NCBI GenBank assembly: GCA_036481345.1
Contig: JAZGHU010000035.1
Coordinates: forward strand, 1-30,144
Reading direction: 5' to 3'
DNA: 30,144 nt
From: JAAOYC01 sp036481345
GTDB taxonomy: Archaea > Nanobdellota > Nanobdellia > Woesearchaeales > WJKL01
The notes under the pieces were generated by a model. That model worked only from the letters and a program-made list of their open reading frames with translations. It searched no databases and was not told the origin of the DNA. The position numbers were made by a program, and so were the translations under genes. Shown in pieces: positions 7,646 to 14,219 of this stretch; position 1 is the first letter of the stretch; each line of letters begins with the position of its first letter.

Positions 7646-7663
7646 ATTTGTTTTTTTTATTTT

Positions 7664-7693
7664 TTGGCTATCTTTTTTATTGGCTATCTTTTT
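7664..7693 (-). repeat. Direct repeat in the S-layer leader
   Basis: Two copies of AAAAAGATAGCCAA (minus strand; 7664-7677 and 7680-7693), spaced 16 nt apart and about 40-70 nt before the start codon. They are followed on the plus strand by a GTTGC/GCAAC hairpin. Confidence 0.5.
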
Positions 7694-7864
7694 CGTTGCA
7701 TAAAGCAACACGAAATCCCTAAAGATCCCGCTTTAAGCCCAAGAAGTCCTTATAGAATCATTATTATATGCACGATATAGTGTACTATATTCGTACATAC
7801 CATCTGATTTGGCCTACAAAACTTGGACTTTTTTAAACCGGTGAGCATGATATATCTAACTTCA

Positions 7865-7879
7865 TTTATAAATTTTTCG
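7865..7879 (-). promoter_or_regulatory. Probable S-layer promoter (BRE plus TATA)
   Basis: On the minus strand CGAAAAA directly precedes TTTATAAA, a good match to archaeal BRE/TATA. Transcription would start near 7840, leaving a 5' leader of about 215 nt, far longer than at the other genes here. Confidence 0.55.
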
Positions 7880-8368
7880 CAACCTTTCCCTATATTTGAC
7901 TCTTAAAACCCTTATTTGGGGCTTATTCCATTGAAATCATGCATTTCAGCATGTTATCACTTTAAAATAGGTAAACAATCCATACCACTGATTTGCCAGC
8001 CAAATCCAATTGTTGTTGTGGATTTTTGTATACTGGTATACATTGCATTTTTTGTGACTTTTTAGTCTCTTTCTCCAATTTGTCGTCTTAAAATAAATAT
8101 TTAGCGTCGATAAACTGATTTTTAAAATCAATATTCTTATAGTAATATTATCATCAAATATTTATTACTTTATACACCAATATTCACGCTATAATTTTAT
8201 TATCAAAATCATAATTTAACAAAAAAATTAAATAATAAAACTCATTTTAAGTAAAAAAAACAAAAAATCAACACCTCATTTTTTTGATAAATCTTCAAAT
8301 CTGGAACCAGTAACAACCATCAAAAAAATGCATTATTTTAGATAACACAAAAGCCCCAATTTTATGTT
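7880..8368. other. AT-rich intergenic region with no gene seen
   Basis: About 490 bp between the S-layer promoter and the tRNA. The only open frame (61 codons, about 7946-8131, minus) has no family resemblance, no ribosome binding site and unusual composition for a protein here. Poly-A and poly-T runs are frequent. No convincing RNA fold or repeat family was recognised. Confidence 0.5.
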
Positions 8369-8375
8369 AAAAAAA

Positions 8376-8478
8376 TGCGGAGGAAGGGGTTCGAACCCTC
8401 GTAGGCACTAAGCCAATAGGTTTCTAACATCAAGAGATGTCCTAAGCCTATCCCGTTTGACCACTCCGGCACCTCCGC
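8376..8478 (-). tRNA. tRNA-Leu (anticodon UAG) with a probable 19-nt intron
   Basis: Acceptor arms GCGGAGG (8472-8478) and CCTCCGC (8377-8383) pair fully, with discriminator A at 8376 and no encoded CCA. The T arm is GAGGG-TTCGAAC-CCCTT. The variable arm is long, with a GGC/GCC stem, as in class II tRNAs. The anticodon stem ATAGG/CCTAT encloses 26 nt rather than 7. Reading CT-TAG-G before the insert and A after it gives a normal leucine loop and leaves an intron of about 19 nt (about 8422-8440), after position 37. The intron itself forms an ACATC/GATGT hairpin. A T run follows the 3' end. Exact intron ends are uncertain by a few bases. Confidence 0.9.
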
Positions 8479-8522
8479 ATGAGGTTCACGAATGCAGATG
8501 TTTGTTGAACTTGCTTCAACTT

Positions 8523-8533
8523 CACCTCCGCAT
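8523..8533 (-). repeat. Second copy of the tRNA 5' end in its leader
   Basis: CACCTCCGCAT here repeats 8470-8480 exactly, so the predicted primary transcript contains ATGCGGAGGTG twice, once in the leader and once at the mature 5' end. A GTTGAA/TTCAAC hairpin lies between the copies. Confidence 0.6.
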
Positions 8534-8568
8534 AAGCTACTTGGTCTATCATCTAACTATGTAAATTG

Positions 8569-8576
8569 TATTTAAA
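8569..8576 (-). promoter_or_regulatory. TATA box for tRNA-Leu
   Basis: TTTAAATA on the minus strand. A start about 26 nt downstream, near 8546, would give the tRNA a 5' leader of about 68 nt. Confidence 0.5.
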
Positions 8577-8590
8577 TCTTACTAAAAGAA

Positions 8591-8755
8591 CTATTTTTTC
8601 TGCCAATTATAACTTCTCATCTTTGCAGATTTACCAAAACCACAGCTAGCGCATTTGCTTTTTCTTATATGATAAGTAGGTTTACCACACCTTCTACATC
8701 TAATCATATTCTTCTTTCCAGACTTCTTTCCCATAGAAGGAGTTCCTTTAGTCAT
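8591..8755 (-). CDS. rpl37e: Ribosomal protein eL37
   Basis: A 54-residue protein beginning MTKGTPSMGKKSGKKNMIRC. It has the eL37 zinc finger (C20/C23 and C35/C38) and the conserved end CASCGFGKSAKMRSYNW. It is a large-subunit protein binding 23S rRNA domains I and III. The ATG at 8753-8755 follows an AAGGT ribosome binding site. It lies 14 nt downstream of the LSm gene, a pairing seen in many archaea. Confidence 0.95.
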   Translation of the reverse strand: MTKGTPSMGKKSGKKNMIRCRRCGKPTYHIRKSKCASCGFGKSAKMRSYNWQKK

Positions 8756-8769
8756 AGTTTATACCTTGT

Positions 8770-9000
8770 TTACGCTGGTGAGATTATAGTAATTGTATCT
8801 CCCCTGATAAAAACAACGCCTAGTTTTCTCTTAACTTCACCATCAACCATTTCTTCTGCTTCTTCTAATACAACATTAATATGTATATCAAAAGCATTCA
8901 ATGTTCCTACATAGACTTTGTCGTTTTTTAATTCTACTATTACTCTTTTGCCTTTTGATTTGTTTAATGCATCTAAAGGTCTTGTTGCTTCTGGAGTCAT
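8770..9000 (-). CDS. Sm-like (LSm/SmAP) RNA-binding protein
   Basis: A 76-residue Sm-fold protein. Sm1 is visible as KRVIVELKNDKVYVGTLNAFD with IHINVVLEEAEE, and Sm2 as LGVVFIRGDTITIISPA, in which the canonical IRG is intact. Archaeal Sm proteins form heptameric rings that bind U-rich RNA, often tRNA precursors and other small RNAs. The gene has a strong purine-rich Shine-Dalgarno (GGGGGGTG) and a TATA-like box (9055-9064). It is co-transcribed with eL37. Confidence 0.93.
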   Translation of the reverse strand: MTPEATRPLDALNKSKGKRVIVELKNDKVYVGTLNAFDIHINVVLEEAEEMVDGEVKRKLGVVFIRGDTITIISPA

Positions 9001-9054
9001 TTATTGACACCCCCCTATTTAAATTAAATAAAATATAGCTTTAGAATTCCACCA

Positions 9055-9064
9055 CTATATATAA
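9055..9064 (-). promoter_or_regulatory. TATA box for LSm-eL37
   Basis: TTTATATATAG on the minus strand. The predicted start near 9033 gives a leader of about 33 nt that contains the GGGGGGTG ribosome binding site. Confidence 0.5.
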
Positions 9065-9106
9065 AACTTACTAAAATTTTGGGATTTTAATCTCAATTTA
9101 GAAACC

Positions 9107-9114
9107 TTTTTAAA
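9107..9114 (+). promoter_or_regulatory. TATA box for eS8
   Basis: TTTTTAAA centred 28.5 nt before the ATG at 9139; leaderless mRNA expected. Confidence 0.6.
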
Positions 9115-9138
9115 CAACCTGTAAATCATTAGTATAAT

Positions 9139-9525
9139 ATGGTATTTACACAAACAAGATCAAAAAGAAAAGCAACAGGTGGAAGATATATTGCTGCTAG
9201 AAAGAAAAAATTATTTGAAAGCGGCAAAGGCCCAACCTTGACAAAAATTGCAAAATTAAAGCAAAAAACAGAGTCAATAAAAGGCGGAAGAAAAAAAACA
9301 AGACTTCTTACAGCTGATATTGCAAATGTTGTAGATCCAAAAACCAAAAAAACAGTAAAAGCAAAGATTGAGACAGTTGTAAAATCACCTGCAAATAGGC
9401 ATTTTACAAGACGAAATATCCTAGTAAAAGGCTCTATTATACAAACAGATAAAGGAAAAGCAAGAATTACTTCTAGACCAGGCCAAGAAGGCGTTATTAA
9501 TGCTGTTTTAGTAACTGAAAAGTAG
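9139..9525 (+). CDS. rps8e: Ribosomal protein eS8
   Basis: A 128-residue basic protein of the S8e family. The N-terminus contains RSKRKATGGRYIAARKKKLF, the middle has KTESIKGGRKKTRLL, and the C-terminus has RRNILVKGSIIQTDKGKARI followed by TSRPGQEGVINAVLV. The length is typical of archaeal eS8, which lacks the eukaryotic insertion. It is a small-subunit protein. It lies divergent from LSm and upstream of an orphan gene with its own promoter. Confidence 0.95.
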   Translation: MVFTQTRSKRKATGGRYIAARKKKLFESGKGPTLTKIAKLKQKTESIKGGRKKTRLLTADIANVVDPKTKKTVKAKIETVVKSPANRHFTRRNILVKGSIIQTDKGKARITSRPGQEGVINAVLVTEK

Positions 9526-9541
9526 TTACAAAATAGAAAAG

Positions 9542-9549
9542 TTTATAAA
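9542..9549 (+). promoter_or_regulatory. TATA box for the 211-aa orphan
   Basis: TTTATAAA centred 26.5 nt before the ATG at 9572. Confidence 0.6.
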
Positions 9550-9571
9550 GGAGTAATACTACTATAATTCT

Positions 9572-10207
9572 ATGGTCACAAGGGCTGAAAAGCATCAAAT
9601 GTCTGAATTTATATCAAATATCATAGATAATTCTGGCAGATACGATATCCTAGAAAGAGACCATAGCCATATTCTAATTGCTCAGAAACCCTCATTAGTA
9701 GAAAATCCATTTAGAATGGACATTCTTTTACATAATTTTAAAAGAAATATCCAAGGATATGCAAGACTAGTAGAAGAACGCGTAAGACAAAATGGTGATT
9801 ATCTTAGCAATGTTTTCTATAAAGATGATCAAAATTTCCATGTAAGACTAGGAGCAAGAGCTAATTTTAAAGGAGATAACAGAAGCCTTAAACATTATCC
9901 AGAAGAAGATCAAAACAGAATGCTTCATCTAAGAGGCCTTGAAAAAGAAGTATTATTTTCACAAAAATCAGATATTCTAGCATATTATCAGCCAGAAACA
10001 GCAAGATTACAAGAATCTCTAAGAGGATATAGGATGAGAGATGTAGAATTAGATTATTCTCATAGGGAAGATCAAAGAGATAGAGAATCTATTGATTTTA
10101 AGATAGCAGAAGAAATCTTCCAAATTCCATCAGATGGAAGATTAAAATTCAAAAGAAAAAGACCTTATCCTGTTTGGACAATACATCCTAGAGAAGAACC
10201 AGCTTAG
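9572..10207 (+). CDS. Hypothetical protein, 211 aa
   Basis: No family was recognised. The protein is hydrophilic with no signal peptide or membrane helix, so it is probably cytoplasmic. It is rich in R, D, E, H and Y, with a mixed alpha-beta start (YDILERDHSHILIAQKPSL) and a long charged helical half (about residues 120-185), ending in KFKRKRPYPVWTIHPREE. The start is supported by its own TATA box at leaderless distance. It converges on the PolB-like gene with a 4-nt overlap of the two stop regions. The opposite orientation gives no operon evidence for a shared function. Confidence 0.65.
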   Translation: MVTRAEKHQMSEFISNIIDNSGRYDILERDHSHILIAQKPSLVENPFRMDILLHNFKRNIQGYARLVEERVRQNGDYLSNVFYKDDQNFHVRLGARANFKGDNRSLKHYPEEDQNRMLHLRGLEKEVLFSQKSDILAYYQPETARLQESLRGYRMRDVELDYSHREDQRDRESIDFKIAEEIFQIPSDGRLKFKRKRPYPVWTIHPREEPA

Positions 10208-13128
10208 AAGAAAAAATCCATATCAACTAATTTCATTATAGGTTTTAACATTGCCATTCCTCTTTTCTCAAATCTTTTCTGATATTTAGCAAAATTAGGC
10301 CTGATACTATTGATATCTCTTATGTAAACTTTGATATCTTTCCCCCTATCTATGTCATCAAAATACTTATATCCATGATCATCAAATTTGATCTCAGTTT
10401 CTTCTGGAACAAACTCATTATCTACAACAAAAAACATTTTTTTATCTCTTCTATCACTATCTTTAGTATATGCAAAATATCTATTTTTAGCTTTGTTAAG
10501 GAAAACAAGCTCTTCTTTTACAACATCTTCATTTATCAACCAATTCAATCCAGTATTAAATGATTCAACAGCCCACTCATTTCTTCCTTCTAGCAAATTT
10601 TCAAGCATTCTTTTGTAAAATTTCATCTCAAACATAGTCAGATGATAATCAGGCTCATCTTTTACTTTCATATGAGAATAAAATCCATATTTTTGATAAT
10701 AAGCACTATCAGCAGTATACATCTTAGGAATCTCATCAACCAAGACAACAGGAGCATCTTTTTTTTGTAATGCTTTTTTATTCCCAGTTAAATAAACATA
10801 ATAACCTTCTTTAGCAACAACAGTTAGATTATTTTCTTCAAAAAATGAATTAATTGCATCAAATCTCTCTCTTAAAACATCTTCAATTACAACAGCATGT
10901 TTTCTTCTTTTTTCTGGAACAAAATAAGTTCTGTCTGGAAAAACCCCATAGTTTCCAATTATGTTTCTTCCTCTTCTCTTAACAACAGATCTTTGGTTTA
11001 CTAATTTCTGGAAATTCTCATATCCTAGATCATATCTTGCCAAAAACTTAAGCACTTCAGGAGTAGCATACTTCTCTACTGATTTTATTCCTAAATTTCC
11101 TTTATTCAAATGAATAAGCGCATTCTGAGAAAGATTTTTTCTAAAAGAATGATAAACATCTTCAAAATCAGTATGATTTGCATCTTTCAAGAATTTGTTA
11201 AAAGCCCTCACTTCTTTTACAAAAAACCCATAATCTGCTATAATCCACCTGCTAAATGCCATAGCATACTGCTCTAAAAAGAACAATCTTTGCTTATCAT
11301 CTCTATGTTGACCCATATAATCATGAAGCTTTACAACATCTGGAAATTTAACAGCCACAATATCTTTGAAAAATTCTCCAACAGGAATGTATACTTTGTA
11401 AACATTTTTTGACAGCCCCTTAACCCCCTTTTGTCCAATAGACTTCATAACAACTTGCTGCTTAAACACTTCTTTAGATCTTGTCTTCAGCCCTTGCATC
11501 TTTTTTGTTCTCAGATGAGGAGGAACTTCTTCTCTATAGATTCCCAGAGCAGTAAAATAATTCCTTTCCTGAGCATCATTAATACAATTAGGAGAATAAA
11601 GCAATCTTTCTATTCCAACCCCATATTCTGCAGCCATCCAAATACAATCTTCAAGATTCTTCCTGAATTTTCCTTTAGACAATCCAACAAGCCCATCAAC
11701 ATCATGTCCAAGATATTTCCCAATCTTTTTCCCTGCTTTCTTATCTCCGCCAAAAGACTCATCTTCAAGTTCTTCCATTTCATCATAAGTAATATCTTTA
11801 TCAGTTCCAGTAGCTGTAACTAGTTTTGCATTTATCTCATAACCTCCAGCTATCTTCTGCCATCTTAAGAAATCTACAATCAATCTATCCCTTATTCCAA
11901 TTCTCTCAAAAAATTTTGTAGTTACTTTAAACACAGGAGGACTTGCTTCATCCCCTACTGGAAATCCAGCCAAAGTCTCCCTCATTTTGATAAAATCAAA
12001 CCTATTATTAAAAGCACACATCCAATCAGGATCTTCTTCATTAATATTCTCAGTAACTCCAGTAACCAATTCAAATTCATTTGGATACTTATGGATCTGA
12101 AAAATAGAACCATCTGATAACTTGACCATTGCTTTAGGTATTATTTTCTTAAGTACATCTCCTACTTTGCCTCCTAAAAGCCCCTTATATTTTTCTCCAT
12201 AAACTTCAAGTCCATCTACATCAAGATCATGAACAGTGTGAATATCAGATTTTTTTTCTTTTCCTTTGCAATACTCTCCCCCAACCCATGTTATCTTTGG
12301 CTCATCTCTTCTAAAGAAAGGAATCTCTATATCAACAAAATACCATAACATATCAAAAAATTCTTTTGTAGAAGGCATCTTTCCATTTTTCAGATAATCC
12401 CATGATTCTTGCTCAACTCTTAATATTCTATTTCTATGTTTTTCATTTGGCTGAAAATATCTAAGTAAAACATCCCCATCTATTCCTTCATTTGCTTTAA
12501 GGATAAAATCAGCTATCTCTTTTCTTTTATCTAAAAATCCAGGATCTAATTTCTTCAGACTAGCAACTTGCTCAGCTTGCTTAAGCAGCTCATCAAAATT
12601 TTCTCCATTATATTGTTCAAACAAATCATTCAGATCATTAAAAGTTCTTGTTACATAAGCTTGCTTTCTGCCATCATTAAGTCCAATTAGCAAAGAATCA
12701 ATTCTTTCTTGAACTCTTTTCTTCTCATCTAAAGCAAACAACACACCATCTTCAACAGAAATCAAGTTTCCAGGACATTTCAACTGCCATCTTGCCTGCT
12801 GAGTATAATGCCCTCTGATAAATTCTTCAGGCAGTTCATCTTTTAAACTGCTTGGACAATATATCTGATAAACCCACCAATATTTATTCTTTAATCTTGC
12901 AACATGTTTGTCTAATTTAGGATTCTCTTCAACTTTTTTCTTAACAGCAGCTAGATTTGCATCTCTTTTCCGCAGCTCATTCATATCACTGCTATTCCTT
13001 CCAAGAATTCTTGTAACAAAAAGATGCCTCCAATCAGGAAAAAACACTCCTCCTCGTTTCCTAAATCCAGCATACAATTCTCCTTTTGGAGTTACTTCTA
13101 ATCTTGTCAATAACACGTCTAGACTCAT
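10204..13128 (-). CDS. Family B DNA polymerase-like protein: exonuclease motifs intact, polymerase motifs degenerate
   Basis: 974 residues. The order of segments follows archaeal PolB. Exo I is FVDIE with D266/E268. Exo II is AFNNRFD with N374/D378, one residue shorter than usual. Exo III is KYLGHD with Y472 and D476. All four exonuclease carboxylates are therefore present. In the palm, DIVAVKFPDVV (589-599) aligns with motif A but has K594 for the catalytic Asp and lacks about four residues. RNIIGNYG (721-728) matches motif B. VVAKEGYYVYL (770-780) falls where motif C (DTD) belongs, 45 residues after NYG as in replicative PolBs, but reads KEG. A DSD at 890-892 lies in a later thumb-like region and does not replace it. 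It may be a structural or proofreading-only factor. The reading of the palm is inference from spacing and pattern. Confidence 0.62.
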   Translation of the reverse strand: MSLDVLLTRLEVTPKGELYAGFRKRGGVFFPDWRHLFVTRILGRNSSDMNELRKRDANLAAVKKKVEENPKLDKHVARLKNKYWWVYQIYCPSSLKDELPEEFIRGHYTQQARWQLKCPGNLISVEDGVLFALDEKKRVQERIDSLLIGLNDGRKQAYVTRTFNDLNDLFEQYNGENFDELLKQAEQVASLKKLDPGFLDKRKEIADFILKANEGIDGDVLLRYFQPNEKHRNRILRVEQESWDYLKNGKMPSTKEFFDMLWYFVDIEIPFFRRDEPKITWVGGEYCKGKEKKSDIHTVHDLDVDGLEVYGEKYKGLLGGKVGDVLKKIIPKAMVKLSDGSIFQIHKYPNEFELVTGVTENINEEDPDWMCAFNNRFDFIKMRETLAGFPVGDEASPPVFKVTTKFFERIGIRDRLIVDFLRWQKIAGGYEINAKLVTATGTDKDITYDEMEELEDESFGGDKKAGKKIGKYLGHDVDGLVGLSKGKFRKNLEDCIWMAAEYGVGIERLLYSPNCINDAQERNYFTALGIYREEVPPHLRTKKMQGLKTRSKEVFKQQVVMKSIGQKGVKGLSKNVYKVYIPVGEFFKDIVAVKFPDVVKLHDYMGQHRDDKQRLFFLEQYAMAFSRWIIADYGFFVKEVRAFNKFLKDANHTDFEDVYHSFRKNLSQNALIHLNKGNLGIKSVEKYATPEVLKFLARYDLGYENFQKLVNQRSVVKRRGRNIIGNYGVFPDRTYFVPEKRRKHAVVIEDVLRERFDAINSFFEENNLTVVAKEGYYVYLTGNKKALQKKDAPVVLVDEIPKMYTADSAYYQKYGFYSHMKVKDEPDYHLTMFEMKFYKRMLENLLEGRNEWAVESFNTGLNWLINEDVVKEELVFLNKAKNRYFAYTKDSDRRDKKMFFVVDNEFVPEETEIKFDDHGYKYFDDIDRGKDIKVYIRDINSIRPNFAKYQKRFEKRGMAMLKPIMKLVDMDFFF

Positions 13129-13149
13129 GAAAAAGCTAATAGGAATCCA

Positions 13150-13157
13150 TTTTTAAA
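13150..13157 (-). promoter_or_regulatory. TATA box for the PolB-like gene
   Basis: TTTAAAAA on the minus strand, centred 25.5 nt before the ATG at 13128. Confidence 0.6.
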
Positions 13158-13158
13158 T

Positions 13159-13230
13159 CTTGGTGAATTCGAGCATTAGCAAGAGTTTACCAAGTCTGTA
13201 CGCGAGCAAAGCGATGTGGACTTTACTTGG
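13159..13230. repeat. Competing inverted repeats between divergent genes
   Basis: CTTGGT (13159-13164) can pair with ACCAAG (13189-13194), and the overlapping CCAAGT (13190-13195) can instead pair with ACTTGG (13225-13230). A third stem AAGTC/GACTT (13192-13196/13219-13223) encloses CGC/GCG. The first arm abuts the PolB-like TATA box. Confidence 0.5.
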
Positions 13231-13246
13231 GGCAAATCCCTAAAAC

Positions 13247-13256
13247 TTTTTAAATA
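13247..13256 (+). promoter_or_regulatory. TATA box for the deaminase fusion gene
   Basis: TTTTTAAATA. A start near 13278 gives a leader of about 60 nt beginning with a GGGC/GCCC stem (13280-13283/13302-13305) and ending in a TAGGTGGT ribosome binding site before the ATG at 13340. Confidence 0.55.
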
Positions 13257-13339
13257 AAGCTGCATTTCTATATCTATTCGGGCGGATTGTTTTTGGTTAG
13301 TGCCCCTTTGCTTTGATTCTGAGATTAGTAGGTGGTATA

Positions 13340-14194
13340 ATGACAGAATTAGTTTTCATAGGCCACAAATTACGTGGAAACATAAAAAGAAACATAAAAG
13401 AAGTCCAAGAAATATTAAGAGAAATACATCGTTCTAAATTAGATGTTATTCCTTGTGCTCCTTATCTTACATGCCTCCAATATCTTGATGATAACAAGCC
13501 AAAAGAAAGAAGGCTAGGGATGCAAGTCAATAAGTTTTATATTGAAAACAGATTAGTTCAGAAATATTGGGCTACAGGAGATGAATTATCTAAAGGCATG
13601 AGACAAGAAGTGTCTTTCTCTTTAGATAATGATATTCCAGTTGAATGCTTTCATCTTAATCTACAGCCAGATCTTGAAAAAACAGTTCAAAAATATTATA
13701 AATCAATTGAAAAAAGAAAGCCAACAGGTCTAAGAAGATTAGCAGGCCATCCAGCAATCTACAAAGGACAGATTGCAGATCTCGAAAATTGGCAAAAAGA
13801 ACTTGTGCATGCTGCAAAAGAAGCAAGAGAAAAAGCAGTTGCTCCATTATCAAACTACAAAGTAGGAGCAGCTTTGCTAACAACAACAGGAAAAATATAT
13901 ACAGGTGCAAATTATGAATCAGCTACATACACTCTAACAGCACATGCAGAGATGACTGCAATAAACAAAGCAATCTTTGATAAAAAAAGAAAATTCAAAG
14001 CAATTGCAGTTTATGTTGGAGAAGGTCCTGGCATTCCCTGTGGATTATGCAGGCAAAAAATCTTTGAAGCAGATGATACAATGCAGGTTATAGGTGCCAA
14101 CTCTCACAAAGAAGCAAGAGTAACAACAATAATAGATCTGCTTCCATTAGGCTTTAGTTTAAAAGATCTTGGGATAGATATAAGTAAATATTAA
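13340..14194 (+). CDS. Deoxyribosyltransferase-like domain fused to cytidine deaminase
   Basis: 284 residues from the ATG at 13340, chosen because AGGTGGT precedes it; an in-frame TTG at 13313 is less likely. Residues 1-125 resemble the DUF4406/DUF7768 branch of the nucleoside 2-deoxyribosyltransferase-like fold: FIGHKLRGNIKRNIKEVQ, then PCAPYLTCLQYLDDNKPKER and GDELSKGMRQEV. Residues 155-284 are a complete cytidine deaminase: the substrate strand around GANYESATYTL, the zinc and proton-transfer motif H202-A-E204, and PCGLCRQ with C234/C237. It should deaminate cytidine or deoxycytidine to the uridine form. The N-terminal domain could bind or cleave a related nucleotide or nucleoside. The fusion suggests pyrimidine salvage or nucleotide cleanup. 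Confidence 0.82.
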   Translation: MTELVFIGHKLRGNIKRNIKEVQEILREIHRSKLDVIPCAPYLTCLQYLDDNKPKERRLGMQVNKFYIENRLVQKYWATGDELSKGMRQEVSFSLDNDIPVECFHLNLQPDLEKTVQKYYKSIEKRKPTGLRRLAGHPAIYKGQIADLENWQKELVHAAKEAREKAVAPLSNYKVGAALLTTTGKIYTGANYESATYTLTAHAEMTAINKAIFDKKRKFKAIAVYVGEGPGIPCGLCRQKIFEADDTMQVIGANSHKEARVTTIIDLLPLGFSLKDLGIDISKY

Positions 14195-14198
14195 ATAC
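14189..14198 (+). promoter_or_regulatory. TATA-like box for the glycosyltransferase
   Basis: TATTAAATAC overlaps the stop codon of the upstream gene and is centred about 26 nt before the ATG at 14220. Confidence 0.5.
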
Positions 14199-14219
14199 AA
14201 CCTATTTCTCAAATAAGTT

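Noticed and set aside
7946..8131. 61-codon minus-strand frame in the gap upstream of the S-layer promoter
   Set aside because: No ribosome binding site, TATA box at the right spacing or family resemblance; composition is that of the AT-rich gap.
8470..8533. Integrated-element attachment site at the tRNA
   Set aside because: The 11-bp duplicate copies the 5' rather than the 3' end of the tRNA, is only 53 bp away and no integrase gene is present.
10454..10462. DSD in the PolB-like protein (residues 890-892) as a possible motif C
   Set aside because: It lies about 160 residues after motif B instead of 45 and follows a thumb-like segment, so it is not at the metal-binding turn.
12908..13156. 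Plus-strand open frames inside the PolB-like gene (also near 10375-10618 and 11431-11823)
   Set aside because: They lie antisense to a long conserved frame, have low-complexity composition and no upstream signals.
13313..13339. Upstream TTG start for the deaminase fusion
   Set aside because: The ATG at 13340 has AGGTGGT at correct spacing; the TTG has no ribosome binding site.
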